Below, in pieces: positions 1 through 9,281 of a stretch of DNA of 64,000 bases. The stretch comes from PALSA-270 sp963770915 (GTDB lineage Bacteria > Acidobacteriota > Terriglobia > Terriglobales > Acidobacteriaceae), in assembly GCA_963770915.1 (NCBI GenBank), contig CAVYRG010000001.1, forward strand, positions 1,922,001 through 1,986,000, given 5' to 3'. The notes beneath the pieces are model-generated. The model had not been told where the DNA came from. It searched no databases and saw nothing but the letters and a program-made list of their open reading frames with translations. Within the stretch, counting starts at the first letter, position 1, and each line of letters starts with the position of its first letter. Position numbers and translations under genes: made by a program.

Positions 1-187
1 GAAATTCAAACCGGTTCCGACCCAACCGGTCAGCCTGGCCTTCGCACAAGAATTGAAGTAAGTGCTTTTTCGTGGCACACTTGCAGGCTCCGAGAATCCC
101 CGCAGTCGAACCGACCGACACCTTTTGGCTCTAAAACCAACAACATACGGCGCGCCATCAAAGCATAAGTTCCTTGTTTTCAGCATA

Positions 188-216
188 TTGACTTACATCC
201 AGGAACGGAATATGCT
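188..216 (+). promoter_or_regulatory. Possible sigma-70 promoter for the ECF sigma/kinase operon
   Basis: TTGACT (188-193) and TATGCT (211-216) are separated by 17 bases, close to the housekeeping consensus. They lie about 40 bases before the GTG start of the ECF gene. The remainder of bases 1-257 shows no convincing gene. Confidence 0.45.
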
Positions 217-257
217 TCGCGCACTGGCGCCCCCCCAAGCGCCACGGGGCGAACCAA

Positions 258-833
258 GTGGGTGGTCCATCAAAGCAAGTCACAGAATTGCTGGTTCGTT
301 GGCATGGTGGCGATCGCGAGGCCCTCGATGCGCTGATGCCACTGGTTTACAAGGAATTGCGCCGCGTTGCGCAACATTATCTCAACGGCGAACGCCCCGG
401 ACATACTCTGCAAAGCACGGCGCTGGTGAATGAGGCGTATGTGCGAATGGTCGAACAGGACTTCCCGCAGTGGAAGAACCGCGCGCATTTTTTCGCGGTG
501 GCCGCGCAATTGATGCGGCAAATCCTGGTCGACCATGCCCGTAGCCAGCGCGCCGCCAAGCGCGGAGGGAGTGTTTGCCGGCTGGCGCTGGAAGAAGCCG
601 AAGAGACTCCTCTTCCGGCTGACGTGGATATCGTCGCGCTCGACGATGCCCTCAACACGCTAGCCGCGATGGATGAGCAACAAAGCCGCGTAGTGGAGTT
701 GAAATTTTTCGGAGGGCTCACGATCGACGACACAGCGGAGGTGCTAGGCATCTCGCCTTCCACGGTCAAACGCGACTGGATTACCGCCCGGGCATGGCTG
801 CACCGCGAACTGGATCGGAGTGCCGCAACGTGA
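258..833 (+). CDS. ECF-type RNA polymerase sigma factor (TIGR02999-like)
   Basis: This 191-residue protein resembles the acidobacterial and planctomycete ECF group annotated as TIGR02999. Region 2 lies at about residues 10-90 (ELRRVAQHYL and the stretch around VNEAYVRM). Region 4 is C-terminal and has a helix-turn-helix around LGISPSTVKRDW. There is no anti-sigma gene next to it. Instead its stop overlaps the start of a Ser/Thr kinase gene (GTGA, 4 bases), so the two are probably translationally coupled and the kinase may control the sigma factor. That regulatory link is inference from gene order. The start chosen is GTG at 258. No target promoter could be identified in the window. Confidence 0.85.
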   Translation: MGGPSKQVTELLVRWHGGDREALDALMPLVYKELRRVAQHYLNGERPGHTLQSTALVNEAYVRMVEQDFPQWKNRAHFFAVAAQLMRQILVDHARSQRAAKRGGSVCRLALEEAEETPLPADVDIVALDDALNTLAAMDEQQSRVVELKFFGGLTIDDTAEVLGISPSTVKRDWITARAWLHRELDRSAAT

Positions 834-1777
834 TTCCGGAACGCTGGCAGCAGGTGCGGGAAATTCTCGACCAGGCAATCGGTTTGGACGCAGCACAACG
901 TCCTTCGTACCTGGAAGCTGCTTGCGCCGGGGATACAGACCTCCGCCGCGAGGTTGAATCTCTCTTGCTCTCCCATGAGCGGGCGGGCAGCGTTTTCCTC
1001 AAGAATCCGGCAGCGGACCTAAAGAGCGCGTTGGGCTCCGACAGTCACAAGTCCAGCCGCGTTGGCCGGAGGATCGGCGTATACCAGATTGTGGAGCAGA
1101 TCGGACACGGCGGCATGGGCGAGGTCTACCGCGCCACGCGGGCCGACGGCCAGTACGACAAACAAGTCGCTATTAAGCTGGTACGAGTCGGCTTGGATAC
1201 CCCCGCCCTTCTGGAACGATTCCGCAATGAACGGCAAATTCTTGCTTCGCTCGATCACCCCAACATCGCCCGCTTGTATGACGGCGGGACAACCCAGGAT
1301 GGCGTTCCCTACCTGGTGATGGAACTCATCGAGGGAACTCCCATTGATCAATATTGCGAGGAGCATGCCCTGGACATCCCCGCCCGGCTGGATCTTTTCA
1401 GCCATGTCTGCGCGGCCGTGCAATACGCCCACCAGCGGCTGGTGATCCACCGCGATATCAAGCCGGGGAACATTCTGGTGACGGCGGAAGGCGTTCCCAA
1501 ACTGCTGGATTTCGGCATCGCCAAAATGCTCGACTCGCCGGCCGGCTCTGAAACCACCCTGCTTCGTCCCATGACCCCGGAGTACGCCAGCCCGGAGCAG
1601 GTCCGCGGCGAACCGATTACCACCGCTACCGACGTGTACTCGCTCGGGATTGTGCTTTATCGGCTGCTTACTGGCCGGTCTCCGTATGCGGAAAGCACGC
1701 GCACGCCGCTCGAACTCGCGCGAGCCATCTGCGAAGTCGAACCGCTGCGTCCCAGCACTGCGGTCATACGCACATGA
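830..1777 (+). CDS. Ser/Thr protein kinase, N-terminal part (catalytic lobe)
   Basis: GTG at 830 overlaps the sigma-factor stop and gives the usual family N-terminus (IPERWQQVREIL). Numbered from there, the Gly-rich loop GHGGMGEV is at about 92-99, the ATP-binding Lys (VAIKL) at 116, the catalytic loop HRDIKPGN at 207-214, DFG at 227-229 and the APE-like PEYASPE at 250-256. All catalytic residues are therefore present. The frame ends at 1777 before the last kinase subdomain, and that missing piece is encoded at once in another frame by the next gene (ATGA overlap). In related acidobacterial proteins these are one polypeptide. This is either a genuine split with coupled re-initiation, a frameshift mutation, or a sequence error. 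Confidence 0.85.
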   Translation: MIPERWQQVREILDQAIGLDAAQRPSYLEAACAGDTDLRREVESLLLSHERAGSVFLKNPAADLKSALGSDSHKSSRVGRRIGVYQIVEQIGHGGMGEVYRATRADGQYDKQVAIKLVRVGLDTPALLERFRNERQILASLDHPNIARLYDGGTTQDGVPYLVMELIEGTPIDQYCEEHALDIPARLDLFSHVCAAVQYAHQRLVIHRDIKPGNILVTAEGVPKLLDFGIAKMLDSPAGSETTLLRPMTPEYASPEQVRGEPITTATDVYSLGIVLYRLLTGRSPYAESTRTPLELARAICEVEPLRPSTAVIRT

Positions 1778-3714
1778 ACGCTGCCGATCTTGACGAGCCG
1801 AAGCAACTGGACGCAGAGCGTCGGCAGGAAGCGTCCAAACTTCGTAGGCGGTTAAAGGGCGACCTCGACAACATTGTTTTGAAGGCGCTGAGTAAAGAAC
1901 CGGCGCGCCGCTACGCATCGGTCGAACAGTTGGCTGAGGATATTCAGCGCCATCTGCAAGGCCGACCGGTCCACGCCGTTCCCGACTCGCTTCTCTATCG
2001 AAGCGAGAAATTTATCCGCAGAAATTCGTGGGGCGTCGCCGCAGGCGCCGTGCTTCTGCTCGCGGTGCTGGCAGGAGTCTTTGCCACCTTGCACCAGGCC
2101 CACATCGCAGCAACGAATGCGCAGAGAGCCAATCAGCGTTTCAACGATGTGCGCAAACTGGCGAACTCGTTGTTGTTCGAAATTCATGACTCGATCCAGG
2201 ATCTTCCGGGCTCCCTCCCTGCAAGAAAACTGCTGGTGGAACGAGCGCTGGAATATTTGGACAGCCTGAGCCGGGAATCCAGCGGCGACCCATCCTTGCA
2301 GCGCGAGTTGGCCTCTGCGTATGGGCGGGTTGCCGATGTACAGGGCTATCCTTTCTCAGCAAATCTGGGCGACTCACAGGGAGCGTTGAAGAGCTATCGC
2401 GCGGGGATCGCGATCAATGAGGCACTGGTAAAATCGGACCCTGCGAATGTCGAGGACGCGCTTCGCCTGGCCATGCTTTACCGTCATCTGGCGGAGACGG
2501 ATTCGGAAAATCAAAACATTTCTGGGGCAGGCGTTGAGGCGCAGCGGGCTGTGACCATCGGCGAGAGCGCGGCCACCCGCCTTCCGCAAGACCGCGACGT
2601 GCTCGTCGGGCTGGTCAAAGACTACCAAACCCTAGCCGGCATTGTAGGGGGAAACGCTTCTGCCAATCTCGGCGATGCCGATGGCGCCCTTGTTCTTCAT
2701 CGCAAGGCTACGGAGCTCGCCGAACGCCTGTGTTCGGTCGGCGAGCCAGACGCCGTTCTTCGCCGCCTGCTGGCCGGCGAACTGATCCGCCTAGGCGATC
2801 AGCTGGTCATGACCGGCAACCTGCGAGAAGCGGAAAGTCAGTACCTGCGCGCGGAACAGATTCTCAGCGAACTGGCCTCTCCCAACGATGCGACCGCGCG
2901 AGTGGACTGGGCGGAATCGTATTCTCATGCCGGAACTGTGCAAATTGCCAGCGGTGAGTTTGCGGCCGCCAAAAAGAGCCATCTCAAGTGTCTGGAAATC
3001 TACAGGGAGCTGGCACAAGTCGATCCGCAGAACGTGAACGACCGCATTGGGGTCATGCTGGGCTACATGAATGTGGGAGACGCGGAATCCAAACTTGGCG
3101 ACACGAAGAACTCCCTGGTGGCGCTGACTGCCGCGCAGGGAATTGCTCAGAAATTTGCCTCGGTCACTCTCACGGCAGAGATTCGCAGTTTTCAAGCCAC
3201 GTTGGACATCCTGAACGGCGAGGCCCTGGCGCGAGCGGGCGATAGGAACGGGGCATTGCGGCAGTATCGCGCTGCCTTCTCGATTTTCGAGCAACTCACC
3301 AGAGATGACCCCAACAATGTGGACAGCCGGCTTAGTCTGGCCGCTGCTTACGATAAGGTTGGCACGGTGCTGGTCGCTAAGAATGATGCGACCGCCGCGA
3401 CGGATGCGTTTCGCAAGGCTCTGGAGTTATCCCAAACCGTTGCCCTCGGTTCAGACACTCAGCTGCTCTACGTGATTGCCGATTCCTACACTGGACTGGG
3501 CGATTCCATGGCGCTGCAAGCCTCGGATCGCAGCCAAGCCACGCGGGTGCAACTTCAACGCTGGCGGAACGCGCAATCTTTCTATGAAAAGAGTCTGCAG
3601 ATCTGGAGCCGAGTGCGCCAACCAGGGATCGAGAGCCCGGACGGATTTGATAGTGTGCCCCCGTGGATCGTAACGCAGCGCCTGCAGCGCTGCCGCCGGT
3701 CCTTGAACCAGTAA
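1774..3714 (+). CDS. Ser/Thr kinase, C-terminal part with membrane segment and TPR-like repeats
   Basis: Residues 23-65 match the end of a bacterial Pkn2-type kinase domain (GDLDNIVLKALSKEPARRYA, then the EDIQRHLQG region), which the preceding gene lacks. A single hydrophobic helix at about 87-105 follows. The remaining roughly 530 residues are helical repeats of TPR type (for example the segments around YRHLAETDSENQ and ALRQYRAAFSIFEQL), probably outside the membrane. In this family the repeats are thought to sense or dock partners while the kinase lobe faces the cytoplasm. The start at 1774 overlaps the preceding stop as ATGA and has no separate ribosome-binding site. Without the upstream part it cannot be an active kinase. 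Confidence 0.8.
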   Translation: MNAADLDEPKQLDAERRQEASKLRRRLKGDLDNIVLKALSKEPARRYASVEQLAEDIQRHLQGRPVHAVPDSLLYRSEKFIRRNSWGVAAGAVLLLAVLAGVFATLHQAHIAATNAQRANQRFNDVRKLANSLLFEIHDSIQDLPGSLPARKLLVERALEYLDSLSRESSGDPSLQRELASAYGRVADVQGYPFSANLGDSQGALKSYRAGIAINEALVKSDPANVEDALRLAMLYRHLAETDSENQNISGAGVEAQRAVTIGESAATRLPQDRDVLVGLVKDYQTLAGIVGGNASANLGDADGALVLHRKATELAERLCSVGEPDAVLRRLLAGELIRLGDQLVMTGNLREAESQYLRAEQILSELASPNDATARVDWAESYSHAGTVQIASGEFAAAKKSHLKCLEIYRELAQVDPQNVNDRIGVMLGYMNVGDAESKLGDTKNSLVALTAAQGIAQKFASVTLTAEIRSFQATLDILNGEALARAGDRNGALRQYRAAFSIFEQLTRDDPNNVDSRLSLAAAYDKVGTVLVAKNDATAATDAFRKALELSQTVALGSDTQLLYVIADSYTGLGDSMALQASDRSQATRVQLQRWRNAQSFYEKSLQIWSRVRQPGIESPDGFDSVPPWIVTQRLQRCRRSLNQ

Positions 3715-3942
3715 TTGTCTACGACAACTGCCCCCTTGCGACTCTGATTTCTTGCTCCTCGACTTCTCAAGTGGGACAAGCGGCTGGCTCAGAGCTGTCA
3801 AGCGGGATTTGTCCTCCAACCTCGAGTTTCAATTGCGACCGTGAAAGGAAGTGGCTCACTTGGTCCCGAAATCATACTCACCATCGTTCCGAAAAAGGGG
3901 GTCGCCTATGGCGTTGCTAGGGTCGACAATGAATCTCCCCTG

Positions 3943-5427
3943 CTATTTCGCGATCACGGCTCGAAGTTTGCGCACGGCGGAGGGCATTGCTTCGGCAGAA
4001 GTGCTGCCAAAACCTAAGATGAACCCCTGCCGGGAGGCTTGATTAAAATAGGAAGTTGACAGCGGCACCAGCCACAGATTCTGGCTGCTAGCACGGCGCG
4101 CAATCTCCTGATCGCGGATGCCCTTGAACGTCACGGAGAGATGCATGCCCGCTTGTCCTCCGGTTACGTCCACTGCGAAGCCGAATTCCTTGCGAATGCT
4201 GTCCATGAGCGCGCTTCGGCGCTCGCCGTAGAGCAAGCGCATGCGGCGAAGATGGCGAGAAAAGTGGCCCTCGCCAATGAAATCCGCCAGCACGCCCTGG
4301 TAGAAGGTTGCCGGGCCGAGATCCATGGCCAGGCGGACGGAAAGGAAGTGCTCAACCAAGTCCGCCGGAACCACCACGTAACCCAAGCGCAAAGATGGGA
4401 ACAGAACCTTGCTAAGAGTTCCGATGTAGATGACACGGGCATTGGCGTCGAGCCCTTGCAGGGAGGCAATGGGTAAGCTCTCATAACGAAACTCGCTATC
4501 GTAGTCGTCCTCGATGATCCATGCGCCCGACTTTTGCGCCCAATCGAGCAATTGCATGCGCCGCGAAGCGCTCATCGTTACCCCGAGCGGGTATTGGTGA
4601 GAGGGCGTGACCAGAGCCGCCTGAGCCTTGCGGCATCGCTTGATACCGGCGGCCACATTCAAACCCTCATAGTCCACCGGAACCGGAACGATAACGCAGT
4701 TGTTGAGGGTGAAAACTTTTCTCGCGAACAGATAACCTGGCTCCTCCATCCAGACACGACTTCCGGGATCGAGAAGGACACGCGTCGTGATGTCCAGCGC
4801 TTGTTGCGAACCACCCACAATCATGATCTGACGAGCTTCACATTGCACTCCGCGTGCCGTTCGCAGATAGGTGGCGATGGCCTCCCGCAAATCCAGCGCC
4901 CCCATCGGATCTCCATAGTCCAAGCCCTTGGCGCGGATGTTGCGACCATGCCGCATGACCAGGCTGTTCCAGACTTGGAAAGGAAAGTGTTCGTAAGCGA
5001 CCTGGCTTACGCCGAACGCGCCCCAGCCGCGCCGCCAGGGGGCACTTTCGCGGGAGGCAATGGTTGCTGCCCGTTTGGAAAACTTGCGCGGTCCGCGCCG
5101 CGCCTTCGAACCAGATCGGCGCAATTCAGAGGCCATTACCTGGCCGGGAAGAGAACGCGAGATAACGGTTCCCGCTCCAATTCGGCTTTCCAGATATCCT
5201 TCCGCCAATAACTGAGCGTAGGCATTCAATACGGGGATGCGAGAGAGGCTCAGTTCGCAGGCCAGCATCCGTGTGGAGGGAACCCGCTGCCCCGCGCGCA
5301 AACTGCCATGCATGATGGCGGCGCGATAGGCGTCGTAAATCTGCCGATGCAATGGCTTTTTCGCCTTGCGCTCAACTGTGATGATGGGGAGAATCGCTGC
5401 GGATGTGCTGTTCCTCTGGCTGGCCAT
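3943..5427 (-). CDS. MocR/PdxR-type regulator (GntR HTH fused to aminotransferase fold)
   Basis: The start chosen (MASQRN, 494 residues) places a GntR-type winged helix at about residues 15-85 (LHRQIYDAYRAAIMHG, LRAGQRVPSTRMLA), where MocR proteins carry it. The longer open frame to 5634 has no conserved N-terminus. The rest is a fold-type-I aminotransferase domain. The cofactor aspartate lies in IIEDDYDSEFRYE and the PLP-binding lysine in YIGTLSKVLFPSLRLGY. Such proteins are PLP-sensing transcription factors, for example PdxR on vitamin B6 genes or GabR on GABA genes. No such genes adjoin it, so its ligand and target remain unknown. The divergent neighbour across an 87-base gap is a TPR protein. 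Confidence 0.88.
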   Translation of the reverse strand: MASQRNSTSAAILPIITVERKAKKPLHRQIYDAYRAAIMHGSLRAGQRVPSTRMLACELSLSRIPVLNAYAQLLAEGYLESRIGAGTVISRSLPGQVMASELRRSGSKARRGPRKFSKRAATIASRESAPWRRGWGAFGVSQVAYEHFPFQVWNSLVMRHGRNIRAKGLDYGDPMGALDLREAIATYLRTARGVQCEARQIMIVGGSQQALDITTRVLLDPGSRVWMEEPGYLFARKVFTLNNCVIVPVPVDYEGLNVAAGIKRCRKAQAALVTPSHQYPLGVTMSASRRMQLLDWAQKSGAWIIEDDYDSEFRYESLPIASLQGLDANARVIYIGTLSKVLFPSLRLGYVVVPADLVEHFLSVRLAMDLGPATFYQGVLADFIGEGHFSRHLRRMRLLYGERRSALMDSIRKEFGFAVDVTGGQAGMHLSVTFKGIRDQEIARRASSQNLWLVPLSTSYFNQASRQGFILGFGSTSAEAMPSAVRKLRAVIAK

Positions 5428-5514
5428 AGTGGCTATGTCGCTGCTTTCCAGGGATGATGATTCTTCAAACCACTTAGATGCAGGATATGCAAAGCGGGAA
5501 GTGGTCCCATACAG

Positions 5515-6416
5515 TTGGCAAAAGTGGTTATTGCCGTCGGGCGGCGCATGCGTCAGATTGGTTGTGGGTTGTCGATTTGTTCGGTGGTCAGCGAACCGAT
5601 TCGCTGCGGTGGCGTCGTGGCCGACTTCAAGCAAGGTCTTGCTAGCTGCGGGAAACTCATTTCCATCGTTGCCATTGTCACAGCGGTCAATCTAACCGCA
5701 TGGTGCACGCAAAGCACTGACGCGGAGCGGGATCACGCAGACGCACCCTCGATTGAGAAAATCCCTCCCCCGTCAAGCACGGCGTCCGTCGCGGAATTGG
5801 TAAGCCGGGCGGACCAACTGCGCGCGAGCAAGGAATACGACTACGCATTGGACTACTACCGGGCCGCCTTGGCCAAGAATCCGAGCAACGCCGTGCTGTG
5901 CAACAAAATGGGAGTCGGGGAATTGCTGGCGCAGCGGCTAAGCTCCGCGCAACATGACTTCGAGCGTGCCGTCAAATTGGATAGCCGCTATGCGGAGGCG
6001 TACAACAATCTCGGGGTGGTTGACTACCTGCGCAGGCAATTCGGCAAGGCGATTAAGGAATATAAGAAGGCGATCGCTCTTCAGCCGAATGCTGCCTCCT
6101 ATTACGACAACCTGGGCACGGCATATTTTTCAAAAAAAATTGGAACCAGTCCACGGAGGCCTACAGTCACGCGATCGCTCTGGATCCCGGCGTCTTTGAC
6201 CGCAACTCGAACGTTGGCATCAGTGGACGGGTTGCCTCTCCGGAAGACCAGGCGCGCTTCTCGTTCGTTCTGGCCAAACTCTATGCCAAAGACGGCATGA
6301 CCGACCGCTCCCTGGAATACCTGCGCCGCGCGATGGAACAAGGGTATAAAGGGATTGGGGAAGTATTTAGAGATCCGGAGTTCGAAAAGTTACGCGCCGA
6401 TCCGCGGTTCGCCTAG
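5515..6416 (+). CDS. Secreted TPR protein interrupted by a -1 frameshift at an A8 run
   Basis: The first frame (5515 to about 6138) encodes a hydrophobic N-terminal segment (ISIVAIVTAVNLTAWC) and at least three TPR units (YDYALDYYRAALAKNPSNA, then YAEAYNNLGVVDYL). After eight A at 6132-6139 this frame turns into low-complexity sequence and stops at 6300. Moving back one base at the A run continues the protein as NWNQSTEAYSHAIALDP and onward to a TAG at 6414-6416 (ending ADPRFA), including another TPR. The intact form would therefore be about 300 residues. Homopolymer sequencing error, mutation and ribosomal slippage are all possible. The true start is uncertain because no clear ribosome-binding site is seen, and internal GTG codons could serve. 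Function unknown. Confidence 0.7.
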
Positions 6417-6506
6417 CTCGTCCAATCGCCACCGGTCTCTATCCCGGAATAAGCGGCCGAGCGAGTTCCGCGGAGCGTGTCACAGAGTGGAGGCAACTAG
6501 AAAATC

Positions 6507-7289
6507 ATGAGGCTGATTGCAATTTTGCTCGCAACCGTAAGCGCGGTTGCAGCAAACGATATGTCCGCCGCTAGCAAAACTGCTGGCGTTCCCATTCTGG
6601 TCGAGCTGTTCACTTCGGAGGGTTGCTCCAGTTGCCCGCCCGCGGATGCCTGGTTGCAGCAACTAGACTCGTCTCAACCGGTCCCCGGCGCGCGATTGAT
6701 CGTTCTCAGCGAGCATGTCGACTATTGGGATCATGACGGCTGGAAGGATCCGTTTTCGTCTCCGGCGCTCACCGACCGGCAAGAGGCCTACGGCCGTGCA
6801 TTCGGTTTAGCCAGCGTTTACACACCCCAGATCATTGTCGACGGGAAGAGCGAACTCCAACCAAACAACTCCCAACAGGTAGATCAAGTTTTCCGGACCG
6901 CCACGAGCACCCCGACCATCCCGGTCGGCATCAGTTCAGTCACCACCAAAGGGACAGGCATGGTTGAAGCCCACCTCGAGATCGATGGCGTCACTTTGAA
7001 ACGCGATTCCGACATCTACCTAGCTCTGGCTTTGGATCACGCTGAATCTCAGGTTTTGCGGGGAGAAAATGGCGGCAAGCGCCTTCCCTACGTTGCGGTG
7101 GTGAGAACCTTGAAGAAGGTCGGCAGATTGCAAAAAGGCAAGAAGTTCGATCAGGATGTCGAAGTGAAACTCGATCGCGACCTGGACGAGGCCAATCTTC
7201 GCCTAGTCGTTTTTGTGCAGAACTCAGGCCCCGGAGAAGTTCTGGGCGCTGCGTCTGAAATGCTTCCCGCCAGAGCTTCTCCAAAATAG
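6507..7289 (+). CDS. DUF1223 family secreted thioredoxin-like protein
   Basis: This 260-residue protein has a short signal-peptide-like N-terminus (MRLIAILLATVSAVAA) followed by VELFTSEGCSSCPPAD, the hallmark CxxC segment of DUF1223 with a thioredoxin-like fold. A second conserved part is DYWDHDGWKDPFSS, followed by YTPQIIVDG. Length and order fit the family. Its biochemical role is not established; the CxxC suggests redox or metal handling outside the cytoplasm. It is monocistronic, with the frameshifted TPR gene upstream and a tRNA on the opposite strand downstream. Confidence 0.88.
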   Translation: MRLIAILLATVSAVAANDMSAASKTAGVPILVELFTSEGCSSCPPADAWLQQLDSSQPVPGARLIVLSEHVDYWDHDGWKDPFSSPALTDRQEAYGRAFGLASVYTPQIIVDGKSELQPNNSQQVDQVFRTATSTPTIPVGISSVTTKGTGMVEAHLEIDGVTLKRDSDIYLALALDHAESQVLRGENGGKRLPYVAVVRTLKKVGRLQKGKKFDQDVEVKLDRDLDEANLRLVVFVQNSGPGEVLGAASEMLPARASPK

Positions 7290-7474
7290 CTGCATTGTGG
7301 GTCTACCTTTCGCTGGCGGGTTGGACTCGCGATTGCCAATTCGGGCAACGACGGGAGTGAATCGAGGCGGCTAAAACAACGTCGGCGTATTGTGCTCCAC
7401 TTGTGCTCCGGATTGCGGGGTTGAGCCCAAGGGCACGGTGCAGTCGTTGGGCTAAGTCTCACTCTATGAGTGAG

Positions 7475-7568
<94 letters not shown>

Positions 7569-7699
7569 GGGAATTTGCGGCGAGCCCAATTGTAGCAGTT
7601 GACGCGCCTCTCGGCGGAGCTGGAGACGCTCTTGTACCGAGTGAATCAGACGCAGTGTGACTGCCGAAGCCGTGCCGGCGAACTCTTGCCAAACGCTGG

Positions 7700-9007
7700 T
7701 CAGGCGATGCTGCGCTTGAGTTTCCCCCGAGTTCCTGCGGCTTCCACGCGGTTGCGGCCGGCGCGCTTGGCGCGGTAGAGGGCGCCGTCGGCGGCCTGCA
7801 GAACTTTCTCCACTTCCGGCTCGCGCGTGGCCGGCTCCGCAACGCCGATGCTGATGGTTACGGCAAGGTCCTGTAAAGAAGATATTGCATCTCGATACGC
7901 GCGGTTGGTTTTGCGGCGAAGCGCCTGCCTGCGGTCGGCGCGCGCCTGCGGGGCGCGGCGGCGTTCTTCGTGGGAGCGCACGCGAAAGCTTGCGGCTTCG
8001 ACTTCGGCGCGAAGCACCTCCAGATGTGGGAGCGCGTCTTTGACCGATTCCCCAGGAAACAGAATGCAAAATTCCTCGCCGCCCACGCGAAATGCGTGAC
8101 CGCCGCCGCTGACCCGGCCCAGGCGAGTCGCAACCATCCGCAGAACGTGATCTCCGGTGTCGTGGCCGTATGTGTCGTTGAAGCGCTTGAAGTGATCGAT
8201 GTCCACCACGGCAATTGAGTAGGTTTCCTTTAACTGAAGGAGTGCGTCGTTAAAAGCACGCCGAGCCGGCAACGCCGTCAGCTCGTCGTGGTATGCCAGG
8301 AGATAGGAGTTTTCGATGATGGAGCCGGCGAGAATGAGGCCTCCGGTGGCGATGTATGCACTCGCCTTCGCTCCTACCCCGCCAGCCTGCAGGCCAAGGC
8401 ACACCGCCGCGAGCGACCAAAACATTCCACTTTCGACCGGCTTGCGATAGAGCAGAAAGCGAAAAAGCAGTGCTCCCAAAACACCGGCGAAAGCCAGTAA
8501 GGAGAGCTGAGGAATCCTCGTCCAGGAAAACAGGCGCTGGTCGAGCAACGCCGGATGCAGAAAACCAGGAACAGCGTCAGCCCCGGGACGGCAAAGAACG
8601 GCGACGAAGACAGACTCCAGGAATAAGACTCCGAGGCGAGCGGCCATTCCAGAAGCGGTCAATCCTCGCTCGCGGATCAGCGACAGAGCGAGAAAATTCA
8701 GCGGCAGAAGCAGCGTGACCACTTCGAAAGCGGTGTGGAATGAAACCGTTGAGAGCACGTGCCCGCTGGCAAAGAATTCGAGCGCCGGTCCGGCCACAAG
8801 CAAAAGGATGAGCGCGGAAAGAACGCGGCTGGAGTGGAAGCGCCAGGCCAGCAAAATTCCCGCTGCGAAAACCGCATAGTAATAGAAATGGATGGCAGGA
8901 GCGGAAAGGGGCACAATCCCGCTTTGGAGCAGCGCGACGGCGGCGAGAAACAGAGCCCCGCCCGGAACAAGCAGCGGCTTCAGCGTCCCCTTGCTCCAAA
9001 AGTCCAC
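7700..9007 (-). CDS. Membrane-bound diguanylate cyclase (GGDEF domain)
   Basis: The 435-residue protein has an N-terminal region of about 230 residues with six or more hydrophobic helices (for example VPGGALFLAAVALLQSG, LSALILLLVAGPALEFFA). A C-terminal GGDEF domain follows, beginning near YHDELTALPARRAFNDAL. The active-site motif is GGEEF at 309-313 and metal-binding DIDHFKRFND is intact, so c-di-GMP synthesis is expected. The residues upstream of GGEEF (RVSGGGHAF) contain no RxxD inhibitory site. An unusual Arg-rich insertion occupies about 344-375. The membrane part is not a sensor family I recognise. It lies close to the flagellar cluster, so its product could act on motility, but this is inference. 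Confidence 0.9.
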   Translation of the reverse strand: MDFWSKGTLKPLLVPGGALFLAAVALLQSGIVPLSAPAIHFYYYAVFAAGILLAWRFHSSRVLSALILLLVAGPALEFFASGHVLSTVSFHTAFEVVTLLLPLNFLALSLIRERGLTASGMAARLGVLFLESVFVAVLCRPGADAVPGFLHPALLDQRLFSWTRIPQLSLLAFAGVLGALLFRFLLYRKPVESGMFWSLAAVCLGLQAGGVGAKASAYIATGGLILAGSIIENSYLLAYHDELTALPARRAFNDALLQLKETYSIAVVDIDHFKRFNDTYGHDTGDHVLRMVATRLGRVSGGGHAFRVGGEEFCILFPGESVKDALPHLEVLRAEVEAASFRVRSHEERRRAPQARADRRQALRRKTNRAYRDAISSLQDLAVTISIGVAEPATREPEVEKVLQAADGALYRAKRAGRNRVEAAGTRGKLKRSIA

Positions 9008-9244
9008 CGAATCCCCTCCTCCAGCCGGGAGAATTTGATGGCGAAATTATCTCCGGCAGGGCGAAGGGCGCGCGAGTGGCGGAGCAGGTTCCAGTCTCTC
9101 TACTGGCTAGGATGCTCGGCCAGAGCCGAGGCGGCAAAACAAGCCGCCAAATCGGTAGGAATCATTCCCGTTTTTGTACGCCTTCCAGTTCAGGAGACGC
9201 AAGACCTTTGAGTAGGGCGCGGAAGCTTGTCCGCGACGCACCGC

Positions 9245-9276
9245 TGGTTTAACAATCAGAGGGTCACATTAAACCA
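9245..9276. promoter_or_regulatory. Inverted repeat before the OmpR-type regulator gene
   Basis: TGGTTTAA (9245-9252) is repeated as its exact complement TTAAACCA (9269-9276) with a 16-base spacer. It ends five bases before the ATG of the response-regulator gene. It could be an operator, possibly autoregulatory, or an RNA hairpin over the ribosome-binding site. The remainder of 9008-9281 shows no gene. Confidence 0.4.
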
Positions 9277-9281
9277 ACCTT

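Noticed and set aside
4534..5211. 225-codon open frame on the + strand
   Set aside because: Antisense to the MocR gene and without any recognisable domain.
7388..7410. TTGTGCTCC direct repeat beside tRNA-Ser as an integration site
   Set aside because: No copy of the tRNA 3' end, integrase or foreign island is seen nearby.
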